A stretch of 64,000 nt of DNA from an uncultured Lachnospiraceae bacterium (GCA_947631955.1 CANRNJ010000005.1:21544-85543); one strand, 5' to 3'. Positions 17,389 to 26,493 are shown, counted from the stretch's first letter. Made by a program: numbers and translations. Notes: generated by a model not told the origin, from the sequence alone.

Positions 17389-19329
17389 TTACAGCACCGC
17401 GTTCACCACTTCCAGCGCGATGTCGTAAGCATAGTCCTTGACGGCCTTCTCACACAGCCGCAGCATCTTTTTATCCGATTCGGGACGGTCGTACCGCTTC
17501 AGTTCCTTAAGCTTCTCGTTGACGCTGTCGCCGTCGAAATCGTCCAGTCTGCCCGCCAGTTCCTTAAGCGCCTGTTTCCATTCGTCGTCGCTGATGGACA
17601 GTTTCCCGTCCTCGCTTTCGCTGCTCTCCTCCTGCGCAGGACTTTCGCTGTCCAGATAATTTTTCAGATCCCTGCGCATACTCTTCATCAGATTGAACAG
17701 GATCGGGGAACGGACCTCCACGTCTTCAAGCTGTCCGCCCTTGCTCATTTTCTCCAGTTCAAAGGCTTCATCCGCCAGATCGTCCGCCCCCACGTTGCGG
17801 GCATTGCCTTTCAGCGAATGGACGATGATCGCGTAACCCGGCATATCCCTCTTCTTAAGGAAATCGCGCAGGGCGTCCTCTTTTTCCTGAAGGATCAGGT
17901 GGAAATCATGGAGCACCTTATCGTACAGGGCCAGACTGTTCCCCATATATTTCAGTCCGTTGCGCACATTGAATCCGATGCCGCTCAGCTTGCTCTCCAT
18001 GATGCTGATCTCCGTTTCCGACTGCTGGCCGTCCTCGTCCGAAGTACGGTCCTGATTCAGATAGACCACATTGTCGGGAAGGTACTCGATCAGCATGGTT
18101 TCAAATTTATCCGCATCGATGGGCTTAGTCAGATAATCCTGGAATCCCTCTTTCAGATAGTATTCCCTCGCCCCGGCGACTGCATTTGCGGTCAGCGCGA
18201 TCACCGGCGTATTCGCGGAAGGGTTGCCCTCCAGTTTCCGGATGGCGTGGAGCGTTTCCACCCCGTCCATCACCGGCATCATATGATCCAGACAGATCAC
18301 ATGATAGGTCTTTCTGCGCAGCAGTTCCAGACACTTCTCACCGCTGTTCGCCACATCCACCTGAAGTCTGGTTTCTTTGAGGAGTCCCTGCGCCACCGCC
18401 AGATTCATGGCGTTATCGTCAACGATCAGCACCCTTCCCATGGGCGCGATAAATTTGTTCTTATAGTTGTTCGCACTGTGCAGGCTCTCGCTGTACTGCT
18501 TCTCGAAATCGCCCAGAGGCGCCGGATCCACGACCTTCTGGACCAGTTTAAAGGAAAAAGTGGAACCTTTGCCGCGCGTGCTCTGTACTTCCAGCCTGCC
18601 TCCCAGCAGTTCCACCAGACGGTTGGTTATGGCAAGGCCCAGTCCCGTGCGGTCATTGGTGTTTCTGGTCAGAGTGTCCATGCGTTGGAAGACCCCGAAC
18701 AGCTTTTCGAAATCTTTTTCCTTGATGCCGACGCCCGTATCCTTTACCGCCAGCTCGATCTCGATCTCGTCCTCACTGATCTTAGTCCATCCGAGATGCA
18801 GCGTCACTTTGCCGCGTTCCGTATATTTGACGGCGTTGGACAGAAGGTTGTCGATGATCTGCCGGATATGGATCTCGTCCCCCGACAGCTTGTAGGGAAT
18901 ATCCCTCGCGATATCCAGTTCCAGATCCAGTTTTTTCTTGCGCAGCTGGATCGAAACGCCGTTGATCAGGTCGTTGAGCAGCGAACTGATATCATAGATG
19001 CCGTCGGTCAGCTCCATCTTGCCCGCCTGAAGCTTGGTGTAGTCGAGTATATCGCTGACGAGCGTCAGCAGGATGTTTCCGGCCTGCCGGATATCCAGCG
19101 CATATTCCTTGATGGCATCCTCCTGACTCTCCCGCAGGATCAGTTCGTTTAATCCCAGAATCGTGTTGATGGGCGTCCGAAGCTCATGCGACATGTTCAT
19201 CAAAAAGATATCTCTTGCACTTTCCGCCGCGCTGATCGCCTCTTCCAATTCCTTGTTCGTCTGCCGGTCGTCCTGCTTTGACGCCGCAGAGTCTTTCCGT
19301 CCCTTCTCCTTCATTGATTCCTTCTCCAT
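17389..19329 (-). CDS. Cytoplasmic hybrid histidine kinase (HisKA-HATPase-REC-HPt)
   Basis: The 646-aa protein has no membrane segment. In order it carries a HisKA dimerisation domain with the phospho-His in MSHELRTP (near residue 48) and a HATPase with DNLLSNAVKYTE, DTGVGI and GLGLAI. A receiver domain follows (VLIVDDNAMN, phospho-Asp in CLDHMMPVMDG near 350), then an HPt domain (HSLKGNARNVGA near 505). All parts of a phosphorelay are in one chain, so a separate output regulator is needed. The input is unknown because only ~40 residues precede HisKA. I chose the ATG at 19329 because GGGGAAG sits 6 bases upstream; a GTG at 19344 is also in frame. No response-regulator gene is adjacent. Confidence 0.9.
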   Translation of the reverse strand: MEKESMKEKGRKDSAASKQDDRQTNKELEEAISAAESARDIFLMNMSHELRTPINTILGLNELILRESQEDAIKEYALDIRQAGNILLTLVSDILDYTKLQAGKMELTDGIYDISSLLNDLINGVSIQLRKKKLDLELDIARDIPYKLSGDEIHIRQIIDNLLSNAVKYTERGKVTLHLGWTKISEDEIEIELAVKDTGVGIKEKDFEKLFGVFQRMDTLTRNTNDRTGLGLAITNRLVELLGGRLEVQSTRGKGSTFSFKLVQKVVDPAPLGDFEKQYSESLHSANNYKNKFIAPMGRVLIVDDNAMNLAVAQGLLKETRLQVDVANSGEKCLELLRRKTYHVICLDHMMPVMDGVETLHAIRKLEGNPSANTPVIALTANAVAGAREYYLKEGFQDYLTKPIDADKFETMLIEYLPDNVVYLNQDRTSDEDGQQSETEISIMESKLSGIGFNVRNGLKYMGNSLALYDKVLHDFHLILQEKEDALRDFLKKRDMPGYAIIVHSLKGNARNVGADDLADEAFELEKMSKGGQLEDVEVRSPILFNLMKSMRRDLKNYLDSESPAQEESSESEDGKLSISDDEWKQALKELAGRLDDFDGDSVNEKLKELKRYDRPESDKKMLRLCEKAVKDYAYDIALEVVNAVL

Positions 19330-19450
19330 AAACATCTTCCCCACTTTCTTTATGATACCCTTATATCTTACAGCCGGACGCGTCAGCGCTCCCTCCGCCT
19401 GTTTTCCGGCCCGTTTTCTGCCGTCAGGCCGCAGACAGCGCCCTATCTGT

Positions 19451-19505
19451 TTTTCTTTCTCTTATTTTTTCTTTCCCTTATTCTTTCTTTCTTTTATTTT
19501 TTCTT
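19451..19505. repeat. Purine/pyrimidine tandem copies of the folA 3' end
   Basis: The folA gene ends with GAGAGAAAGAAAAAATAA on the minus strand. Past the stop, AGAAAGAA and GGAAAGAAAAAATAAG recur, giving three imperfect copies of the gene end including its stop codon. The same pattern follows thyA and the MBL gene. Confidence 0.6.
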
Positions 19506-19988
19506 TCTCTCATATTTTACGAACTCATACACAAGGTCAAAATACGTCTGCTCCTCGCTGTCCGCCGTGATCTCCCATTCATCATCCGCATCCAGATCCG
19601 GAAAAAAAGCGTCCGCCTCATACGCATGATCGATCTTCGTCACATGCGCCGTGTCGCAGTAAGGCAGCATCATACGGTAAACGCTCTCCCCGCCGATGAT
19701 GTACACGTCCTTGCTCGGATAGGCTTTCAGTTTTTCCAAAAGTTCCTCTTTGCTGTGCACCACAACGGCATCCTTGACCTGATAGGACGGATTGGTTGAC
19801 ATAATAATATTCGTGCGGTCCTTCAACGGCATCCCCTGCGGAAATGTTTCCAGTGTCTTTCTGCCCAAAACCACCACTTTGCCCGTCGTTTCCTGACGGA
19901 AGAATTTATGATCCGCCGGGATACGCACAAGAAGGCTGTTTTTACAGCCGATCGCCCAATTTTTGTCTACTGCTACGATTAAGTTCAT
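19494..19988 (-). CDS. folA: Dihydrofolate reductase
   Basis: DHFR reduces dihydrofolate to tetrahydrofolate with NADPH and regenerates the cofactor consumed by thymidylate synthase. The 164-aa protein starts MNLIVAVDKNWAIGCKN, as in the family, and shows the NADPH motifs VVLGRKTLETFP and VYIIGGESVYR plus the conserved acidic residue in RIPADHKFF. The ATG at 19988 has GGAG 7-8 bases upstream; a longer frame lacks homology. It follows thyA on the same strand, the usual pairing. Its ribosome site is the 3' edge of a repeated structured element shared with the glycosyltransferase gene at 52.8 kb. Confidence 0.95.
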   Translation of the reverse strand: MNLIVAVDKNWAIGCKNSLLVRIPADHKFFRQETTGKVVVLGRKTLETFPQGMPLKDRTNIIMSTNPSYQVKDAVVVHSKEELLEKLKAYPSKDVYIIGGESVYRMMLPYCDTAHVTKIDHAYEADAFFPDLDADDEWEITADSEEQTYFDLVYEFVKYERKKK

Positions 19989-19994
19989 AGGGAT

Positions 19995-20088
19995 CTCCAT
20001 TCCGGAGCGTTCTCGCGGCGGGCTTAAAGTAAATTCCTTCAAAATCAACTTCGCCATCAGGAAAATCTGTGACACTCCGGCACAGATC
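19995..20088 (-). promoter_or_regulatory. Structured leader element A upstream of folA, ribosome site sequestering
   Basis: Read on the minus strand, the element opens with TGTGCCGGAGTGTCACA and closes with CGCTCCGGAATGGAG, whose GGAG is the folA ribosome site. CTCC can pair with this GGAG, or CGCTCCGG can pair with the distal CCGGAGTG, so two exclusive folds are possible. A second copy with the same ends sits at 52797-52884 before another start codon. Its identity as a riboswitch, protein site or repeat is unknown. Confidence 0.5.
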
Positions 20089-20125
20089 TCCGTGTTATCC
20101 ATGATGCGTTCCGTTTTTTCCGGGC

Positions 20126-20312
20126 GGCTGATATCTTCTCAGGCGGCGTCCTGTCCAACAGCCGTATCTTCTCAGGCGGCGTCCTGTCCAGCAGCCGTAT
20201 CTTCTCAAGCGGCGTTCTGCCCGGCAGCCGTATCTTCTCAGGCGTCCCGTCCGGCAGCCGCATCCTTCCGTGCAGCGTCCCGTCCGGCGGCTGATATCTT
20301 CTCAGACAGCGA
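20126..20312. repeat. 33-bp minisatellite starting at the thyA stop codon
   Basis: On the minus strand TGAGAAGATA recurs five times at roughly 33-bp steps, the first copy containing the thyA stop TGA. Units such as TATCTTCTCAGGCGGCG followed by a CTGTCC..CAGCCG half are nearly identical in three copies and degenerate in others. It fills the thyA-folA gap, does not encode a supported gene, and has no unique spacers, so it is not CRISPR. Confidence 0.8.
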
Positions 20313-21150
20313 TCGGTATCTGTTCGACCTGCGGCCCCGTAACGTAATTCTCCACCTTTACGTCGTCGCGCGTAAACTGATAGAAATCCTTGATCTCAGG
20401 ATTGAGCCAGAATACCGGCGCGTCATAAACCGGTCTGGCGATCAGTTCCCGGATGATGGGAATGTGCCTGTCATAAATATGGGCGTCCGCGATAACGTGC
20501 ACCAGTTCGCCCGCCTCCATATCACACACCTGCGCCAGCATATGCACCAGTACCGCATACTGCACCACATTCCAGTTGTTCGCCGCCAGCACATCCTGCG
20601 ACCGCTGATTCAGGACCGCGTTCAACGTCAGCTTTCCGCTTCCCTTTTTCTGCGTCACATTAAACGTCATGCTGTAGGCGCAGGGATACAGGTTCATCTC
20701 GTGCAGGTCCTGATGGACGTACAGGTTCGTCAGGATACGCCTGCTGAACGGATTGTTCTTAAGATCATAGATCACACGATCGACCTGATCCATCATTCCT
20801 TCTTTGTACTGATGTTTGACGCCCATCTGATAGCCGTACGCCTTGCCGATGGATCCGTCCTCGTCCGCCCACTCGTCCCAGATATGGCTGTGCAGATCGT
20901 TGATATTGTTGGATTTCTGCTGCCATATCCACAGCATCTCATCGACCGCGCTCTTCAGCGCCGTCCTTCTGAGCGTCATGATCGGAAATTCCTGCGAAAG
21001 GTCATAGCGGTTCACCACGCCGAATTTCTTCACCGTGTACGCTGGCGTTCCGTCCGGCCAGTGCGGCCTGACTTTCTCCCCCTCCGTGCTCGTACCGTTT
21101 TCCAAGATATCCTTGCACATATCAATAAAAATTTTATCGGCCAAACTCAT
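20302..21150 (-). CDS. thyA: Thymidylate synthase (divergent ThyA family)
   Basis: ThyA methylates dUMP to dTMP with methylene-THF, yielding dihydrofolate for FolA. The 282-aa protein has the catalytic Cys in LYPCAYSMTFNV, the phosphate-binding RR (NPFSRRILTNLY), QRSQDVLAANNWN in place of the usual RSxDxxxGxPFN, and the C-terminal HIYDRHI segment. The PCAYS active site instead of PCH, and the altered Asn loop, mark a divergent branch that I recall from Clostridia. The ATG at 21150 follows AGGAG. It sits between the MBL nuclease and folA, and its stop codon is the first unit of a minisatellite. Confidence 0.88.
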   Translation of the reverse strand: MSLADKIFIDMCKDILENGTSTEGEKVRPHWPDGTPAYTVKKFGVVNRYDLSQEFPIMTLRRTALKSAVDEMLWIWQQKSNNINDLHSHIWDEWADEDGSIGKAYGYQMGVKHQYKEGMMDQVDRVIYDLKNNPFSRRILTNLYVHQDLHEMNLYPCAYSMTFNVTQKKGSGKLTLNAVLNQRSQDVLAANNWNVVQYAVLVHMLAQVCDMEAGELVHVIADAHIYDRHIPIIRELIARPVYDAPVFWLNPEIKDFYQFTRDDVKVENYVTGPQVEQIPIAV

Positions 21151-21180
21151 GGTCTGCTCTCCTATCATGCTGTCGCTGCA

Positions 21181-21330
21181 TCCGCGCCGTCACGTTTTAT
21201 CCTGCCTGCCGCGCAGGGGCATCCGCACCGCCGCACTTTATCCCGCCTGCCGTGCAGGGACATCCGCACCGCCGCACTTTATCCTGCCTGCCGCACAGGG
21301 GCATCTACGCCGTCACGTTTTATCCCACTT
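21181..21330. repeat. 41-bp minisatellite copied from the 3' end of the MBL gene
   Basis: Units begin at 21181, 21222, 21263 and 21304, exactly 41 bp apart. On the minus strand the last coding bases and stop of the MBL gene (GGATAAAACGTGACGGCG) are repeated in the later units as GGATAAA..TG.CGGCG. The array fills the gap to thyA. Confidence 0.8.
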
Positions 21331-22914
21331 GTCGCACAGGGAATTGATCTGGTCCGCGAATTTCGCCAGATCCTTGTTCGCACCGCCCTCGTTCTTATGA
21401 ATGACGGCGATAAGACGCTGCCCGCTCGCAAGCAGTCTTGCGAAGACGTCGGATATGCCTTTGGCTTTCTTCTTGACGGATACCGGCTCGGCCTCATACA
21501 GAAAGCTGCCGTCCGTCAAATCAAACCGCGTGCCGCTGTACGGCGCATAGGCGTCTATGCCGTGCTCGACCTTAAGACATTCCGTAAACAGTTTGCACAC
21601 GCTGTCTTCCCCGTGCACCACAAACACTTTCTTCGGTTTGTCCCGGAAACCGTTGATCCAATCGATCAGCCCATTCTTGTCGGCATGGCCGCTCATACCG
21701 ATCAGCTGCCGGATCTGCGCCCGCACCTCGATCGGCTCCCCGAACAGCTTTACCTCTTTTGCTCCCTCTATGACGGCCCTTCCAAGCGTTCCCACCGCCT
21801 GATAGCCCACAAACAATATCGTACATTCCGGCCGCCACAGATTATGTTTCAGATGATGCCGGATGCGCCCCGCCTCGCACATGCCCGATGCGGACAGGAT
21901 GACCTTTGGTTCGTTGTCAAAATTGATCGCTTTCGATTCGTCACTGGTGATCGCCAGCCGCAGTCCCGGAAACGCGATCGGATTCACGCCTTGGCGCACC
22001 AGTGCCATGGCCTGATCGTCAAAACATTCATACTCGTTCTTCTGGAAGATCCCCGTGGCCTCCACCGCCAGCGGGCTGTCCACATAGACCGGAAAATCCT
22101 CGTGTCCCTTCACCAGACGGTCCGCCTTGATCTGTCTTAAAAAGTACAGTATCTCCTGTGTCCTTCCGACTGCAAAAGAAGGGATCACGACATTGCCGCC
22201 TTTGTCGAAAGTCGTCTTTAAGATCTCTGTCAGTCCGCCGATATAATCCGGTCTTTCCGAGCCGTGGAACCGATCGCCGTAAGTGGACTCCATGACCACA
22301 TAGTCCGCATCCTCCGTCTTCTTGGGATCCTTGATCAACGGCTGGTTCACATTGCCGATGTCGCCGGAAAAGACTATTTTTCTGGTAACGCCGTCCTCTT
22401 CGGCCCACACCTCGATACTGGCGGAACCAAGCAGATGGCCGATGTCGGTGAACCGGATCTTCACGCCCCCGCAGACATCTATCACTTTTTCATAATCACA
22501 CGGGATCAGTCTTTTGATCGTCCCGTCTGCATCTTCCATCGTATAGAGAGGCTCTGTTTCTTCATGATCCGCGCTCCTTCTGGCTTTGCGGTTCTTCCAC
22601 TCCGTTTCCTGAAGCTGGATGTGCGCGCAGTCGCGAAGCATGATGCTGCACAGATCGCAGGTGGCCTTCGTGGCGTAGATGCTTCCGCGGAATCCTCTGG
22701 CGTACAGAAGCGGCAGCAGCCCCGAATGGTCTATGTGCGCATGGGTCAGGAAAACATAATGGATCATTGCCGCGTCCACCGGCAGTTCACAGTTCTCAAA
22801 GACGTTGACGCCCTGCTCCATTCCGTAATCGATCAAGATATTGATATCGCCGACGCGAAGATAGTGGCAGCTGCCCGTGACCTCGTGGTCGGCGCCGATA
22901 AACATTAATTCCAT
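21313..22914 (-). CDS. Metallo-beta-lactamase/beta-CASP RNA nuclease-like protein
   Basis: The 533-aa protein has the zinc signature HAHIDHSG near residue 60 and an MBL-beta-CASP core with an RMMBL-like motif (GMSGHADKNGLIDWI, VFVVHGEDSVCKLF). Beta-CASP proteins of this CPSF/Ysh1-like group are usually RNA endo- or exonucleases in the cytoplasm. It carries about 70 extra C-terminal residues after the RMMBL part. The ATG at 22914 follows GGAGGG by 7 bases. It has its own promoter and is the first of a three-gene run with thyA and folA, though minisatellites separate them. The precise RNA substrate is unknown. Confidence 0.86.
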   Translation of the reverse strand: MELMFIGADHEVTGSCHYLRVGDINILIDYGMEQGVNVFENCELPVDAAMIHYVFLTHAHIDHSGLLPLLYARGFRGSIYATKATCDLCSIMLRDCAHIQLQETEWKNRKARRSADHEETEPLYTMEDADGTIKRLIPCDYEKVIDVCGGVKIRFTDIGHLLGSASIEVWAEEDGVTRKIVFSGDIGNVNQPLIKDPKKTEDADYVVMESTYGDRFHGSERPDYIGGLTEILKTTFDKGGNVVIPSFAVGRTQEILYFLRQIKADRLVKGHEDFPVYVDSPLAVEATGIFQKNEYECFDDQAMALVRQGVNPIAFPGLRLAITSDESKAINFDNEPKVILSASGMCEAGRIRHHLKHNLWRPECTILFVGYQAVGTLGRAVIEGAKEVKLFGEPIEVRAQIRQLIGMSGHADKNGLIDWINGFRDKPKKVFVVHGEDSVCKLFTECLKVEHGIDAYAPYSGTRFDLTDGSFLYEAEPVSVKKKAKGISDVFARLLASGQRLIAVIHKNEGGANKDLAKFADQINSLCDKWDKT

Positions 22915-22935
22915 CCGGAAACCCTCCTGCTTTTT

Positions 22936-22964
22936 ATCATACCATTTTTTGCCGCAGGCGTAAA
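22936..22964 (-). promoter_or_regulatory. Promoter of the MBL nuclease gene
   Basis: Minus strand -35 TTTACG (22959-22964), 17-bp spacer, -10 TATGAT (22936-22941); start about 20 bases before the GGAGGG ribosome site. Confidence 0.5.
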
Positions 22965-22980
22965 TAAAATTCGGCAACTC

Positions 22981-23001
22981 TTGACGTTTTTTCCATACAA
23001 T
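22981..23001 (+). promoter_or_regulatory. Possible sporulation-type promoter of ytaF
   Basis: CATACAAT (22994-23001) equals the -10 favoured by the mother-cell sigma factors E/K. A TTGACG (22981-22986) is close by, but its spacing does not suit sigma-A with this -10. The assignment rests mostly on the -10 and on the sporulation annotation of the family. Confidence 0.3.
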
Positions 23002-23039
23002 AATAGCGATAAGAATCCCATCGAGGTGTAATCTGTGTC

Positions 23040-23675
23040 ATGTCTTTTTCTTTCTCCGCGCTGCTGCTCTTTCTGACAGCCGTATCCGTCGACTCGCTGA
23101 CCGCCGGACTGACCTACGGCACGCAGCGCGTTCATATAAAACTTTCCTCATACGCTATCCTGATCTGTGTCCCGGCCGCGTTCATAGCCGCGTCCAACCG
23201 TATCGGTTCCTGCATCGGCCTGCTCTTTTCTCCATCGCTTCTCCCCATCCTCTCCTTTATCCTTCTTACGTTCATCGGACTCAGCAAACTGTCGGAGAGC
23301 CTGATCCGGCTCTTAGCGCGAAGACACCCCAGTCTGCGGAGAAACTGGGGCTGTAAGATCAAACAGATCCATATCGTCTTCACCGTGTACCTGTCGCCGG
23401 AGGACGCCAACGGCGGCGACCTGCAGATCCTGAGTCCAAAGGAAGCGCTGCTTCTGTCCCTCGCCCTTTCGCTGGACAGCGTGCTGGCCGGTATGGCTTT
23501 CGCCGCGGTCCCCATGTCCTTTGCGGTCCTCTTCGGTCTTGCCGCCGTCTTCAACCTGCTGCTCTTCTCGGCCGGATACGGTTTCGGGCATCTGCTCTCC
23601 ACCGTTGTGCATATCGATCTTTCATGGCTCAGCGGACTGTTTCTGCTTCTTCTTGCAGTTCAGGCTCTGCTGTGA
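23040..23675 (+). CDS. ytaF: YtaF-like sporulation membrane protein
   Basis: A 211-aa polytopic protein with about six membrane segments in two repeats. Each repeat carries a short acidic motif, SVDSLTAGLTYG near residue 17 and SLDSVLAGMAF near 142, as in the YtaF/MntP-type transporter fold, where the Asp residues line a cation path. YtaF proteins are linked to sporulation in Bacilli and Clostridia; the substrate is not established. GAGGTG lies 11 bases before the ATG, a slightly long spacing. Its last 47 bp overlap the convergent Ca2+ ATPase gene. Confidence 0.82.
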   Translation: MSFSFSALLLFLTAVSVDSLTAGLTYGTQRVHIKLSSYAILICVPAAFIAASNRIGSCIGLLFSPSLLPILSFILLTFIGLSKLSESLIRLLARRHPSLRRNWGCKIKQIHIVFTVYLSPEDANGGDLQILSPKEALLLSLALSLDSVLAGMAFAAVPMSFAVLFGLAAVFNLLLFSAGYGFGHLLSTVVHIDLSWLSGLFLLLLAVQALL

Positions 23676-26325
23676 CGGATTCCTTTTTCTTCCCGTTTAC
23701 CGCCACCAAAAGTTCATGGACGATCAACGGCGTGGCGGACAGCGCCATAAGCTGCCCCCATTCCTGAAAACTCAGGCGCACCGTGCCGAACAGACCGATC
23801 AGGAAGGGGATCTCCGTCACCGCCGCCTGAAGTATCACCCCGGCCGCAAACGCTCCGAGCATATACGGATTGTTTCTGTGGTTCATCCGGAATACCGAGC
23901 GGTTGACATCCCGCATCCCGATCGCGTGGAACAGCTGGCTGATCCCCAGGACCGTAAACGCGTGCGTCTGCGCTCTGGACAGCACCGATGCGATACTCAG
24001 TCCTTGGACTATATTATGTAAACTAACAGGCAGTCCCTCCGACACGGCCCAGTCATAGGGCACTTTTAAAAACGCCGCCAGACTTACGCCGCCGATCACA
24101 AGGCCGTAACAGATCACGCAGAGCAGCCCGCCTTTGGCGAAAAGCGACTCTCCTTTCCGGCGCGGCCTCTCCCGCATCAGCCTCTCGCCCTCGTTGTCGT
24201 CCACTCCCAGTGCGAGCGCCGGCAGCGAATCGGTGATCAGATTGATCCATAAAATGAAACCGGCCTTCAGCGGACTGGGAAGCCCCGCCACGATCGTAAG
24301 GAGCATGGTCATGATTTCTCCCAGATTGGACGACAGGAGAAAGAGCACCGACTTTCTGATGTTTTCGTAGATCCCCCGCCCTTCCCGGATGGCAAGATGT
24401 ATGGTCGCAAAGTTATCGTCCATCAGCACAAAATCCGCCGCGCCGCGCGCCACATCCGTTCCGTTCTGTCCCATTGCGATCCCGATATCCGCCGCCTGAA
24501 GGGAAGGCGCGTCGTTGACGCCGTCCCCCGTCATTGCAACGGTCTTTCCGAGCGCCTTGTATCCTTCCACGATCCTTACCTTATGTTCCGGGGTCACTCT
24601 GGCAAACACGCGCAGACCGTTCAGCCTCTGTAAGAAGCCGTGGTCCTTAATACGGTCGAGCTCCCGGCCCGTGATGCACTGATCCGGGCGGTCCGCGATC
24701 CCCAGTTCCTTAGCGATACAGTAGGCGGTGTCCGGATGATCTCCCGTGATCATCACCGTGGACACGCCCGCTTTGGCAAAATCCGCCACAGCCTGCATGG
24801 CTTCCGGCCGGATCGGGTCGCGCATACTGAACAGTCCTAAGAAGATCATATTTTTTTCCTGAACGCCGCCGTCCGTATCCATCGCCAGCGCCATCACACG
24901 CCTGCCTTCTCCCATGAGGCGCTTCTGGACAGCGGCTATGGCGTCCCTGTCGGATGGCGAAACGTCGCATATACCGCCCATACGGCAGATCCGGCTGCAA
25001 TTCTCCAGAATACGCTCGGCCGCTCCCTTGGTATAGGAAACGACTCTGCCGTCCAACCGGTGCACCGTGGTCATCATCTTGCGCTCGGAGTCGAATCCCT
25101 TCTCCGCGATCCGCGGACCGTCCGCGCGGAGCTTCTCGATATCCGCGCCGCACTCCTGCGCCATGTACAGCAGGGCAAGTTCCGTAGGATCGCCGGACTT
25201 GTCCTCTTCTGTCAGGATCCCGTCGTTGCACAGAACGCATCCCTGTATAAAATACATCGGCAGACGCTCTCTGAACTGTTCCTGCCGGATGATCCTTCCG
25301 TCCAGATAACATTCCGTCACCGTCATTTTATTCTGTGTCAGCGTTCCGGTCTTGTCCGAGCAGACCACTTCCACGGCGCCCAATGTTTCCACGGAAGAAA
25401 GCTTCCGCACGATGGTTCTGGCACGCACCATGCGGGACACGCTCAGGGCAAGCACGATCGTCACGATGGCCGGAAGTCCTTCGGGCACGGCCGCCACGGC
25501 CAGAGATACGGAAGTCAGCAGCATGTCCCCCGTATTACGCTTCTGCAGGACCGCCACGACAAACAAAAAAACGCATATCCCCACCGCCGTAATACTCAGG
25601 ATCCTGCCCAGTTCCCCCAGTTTGACCTGAAGCGGCGTCAGCTTCTCCCGGCTCCCGTGGAGCATATCCGCGATATGCCCTACCCGTGTGTCCATGCCTG
25701 TGGCAACGACTACGCCGCGCCCGCGTCCTTTCGTCACATAGGTAGACATATACGCCATGTTTTTGTCGCTGTTGTCCCCGGACGCTTCCGCGGTATAAGC
25801 GGCGTCTTTTTCCACCGGCACAGACTCTCCTGTTAGGGTAGACTCTTCTACACACATCCCCTGTGTATCAATCAATCTTAGGTCCGCCGGTATTCTGTTT
25901 CCCGCTTCCAGAAGCACGATGTCACCCTGTACCAGATCTTCCGCCGGGATCTTTTCCCTTGTGCCCTCCCGCATGACGACCGCCTGCGGGGACGAGATCT
26001 TCCGCAGCGCTTCCACCGCCTTTCCTGCTTTGCCTTCCTGAATGATGCCTGCCGCAGCGTTTAGAACGACCACCGTGATAATAATGACCGCGTCGCCGAA
26101 CTCGTTCAGCATTACCGAAACGGCCATCGCGACTATGAGGATCAGTATGAGCGGATCGTTAAGCTGCTCCAATATCATACGGCCCACACTCTTTTGTTCC
26201 TGATCCTTCAGCTTATTCGGTCCGTACTTCACCTTGCGTTCCATCGCATCTAAGCGTCTTAAGCCTTTATCCTTGTCCGTTTCCAGTATCCGAATCGTTT
26301 CCGCCGCTGTCTTTACCTCATACAT
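23629..26325 (-). CDS. Calcium-type P-ATPase (PMCA/SERCA-like)
   Basis: An 898-aa P2-type cation pump. TGES at 165-168 marks the actuator domain, PEGLP at 281-285 the ion-binding M4 helix, and DKTGT with phospho-Asp324 the P domain. Later come GDGVND and the C-terminal membrane bundle. The N-terminal cation-ATPase domain (LRRLDAMERKVKYGPNKL) and PEGLP, rather than a CPC motif, point to Ca2+ export rather than heavy metals. AGGAGG precedes the ATG. It is read convergently with ytaF and their 3' ends overlap by 47 bp, so each mRNA may carry antisense to the other. Confidence 0.92.
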   Translation of the reverse strand: MYEVKTAAETIRILETDKDKGLRRLDAMERKVKYGPNKLKDQEQKSVGRMILEQLNDPLILILIVAMAVSVMLNEFGDAVIIITVVVLNAAAGIIQEGKAGKAVEALRKISSPQAVVMREGTREKIPAEDLVQGDIVLLEAGNRIPADLRLIDTQGMCVEESTLTGESVPVEKDAAYTAEASGDNSDKNMAYMSTYVTKGRGRGVVVATGMDTRVGHIADMLHGSREKLTPLQVKLGELGRILSITAVGICVFLFVVAVLQKRNTGDMLLTSVSLAVAAVPEGLPAIVTIVLALSVSRMVRARTIVRKLSSVETLGAVEVVCSDKTGTLTQNKMTVTECYLDGRIIRQEQFRERLPMYFIQGCVLCNDGILTEEDKSGDPTELALLYMAQECGADIEKLRADGPRIAEKGFDSERKMMTTVHRLDGRVVSYTKGAAERILENCSRICRMGGICDVSPSDRDAIAAVQKRLMGEGRRVMALAMDTDGGVQEKNMIFLGLFSMRDPIRPEAMQAVADFAKAGVSTVMITGDHPDTAYCIAKELGIADRPDQCITGRELDRIKDHGFLQRLNGLRVFARVTPEHKVRIVEGYKALGKTVAMTGDGVNDAPSLQAADIGIAMGQNGTDVARGAADFVLMDDNFATIHLAIREGRGIYENIRKSVLFLLSSNLGEIMTMLLTIVAGLPSPLKAGFILWINLITDSLPALALGVDDNEGERLMRERPRRKGESLFAKGGLLCVICYGLVIGGVSLAAFLKVPYDWAVSEGLPVSLHNIVQGLSIASVLSRAQTHAFTVLGISQLFHAIGMRDVNRSVFRMNHRNNPYMLGAFAAGVILQAAVTEIPFLIGLFGTVRLSFQEWGQLMALSATPLIVHELLVAVNGKKKESVTAEPELQEEAETVR

Positions 26326-26493
26326 GTTTTGTCCTCCTGCGATCTGCCATACATGCGCTTATGACCGCTGTCACATGCGCTTTGTAAGGTATATGCAGAG
26401 GCTGTCCCAATTATGCCAAGGGCTGTCCGCGGCTTGTCAACGGCGTATCCTGCGCAGAAACGAGATGAAACATGCTTTGCGGGTTTTACTCGT

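Noticed and set aside
19989..20100. THF riboswitch upstream of folA
   Set aside because: The sequence does not match the folate aptamer as I know it, and the same element precedes an unrelated glycosyltransferase gene.
20126..20312. 33-bp repeats that could suggest a CRISPR array
   Set aside because: Units are directly adjacent with no unique spacers, degenerate toward one end, and start at a stop codon; no cas gene is nearby. It is a minisatellite.
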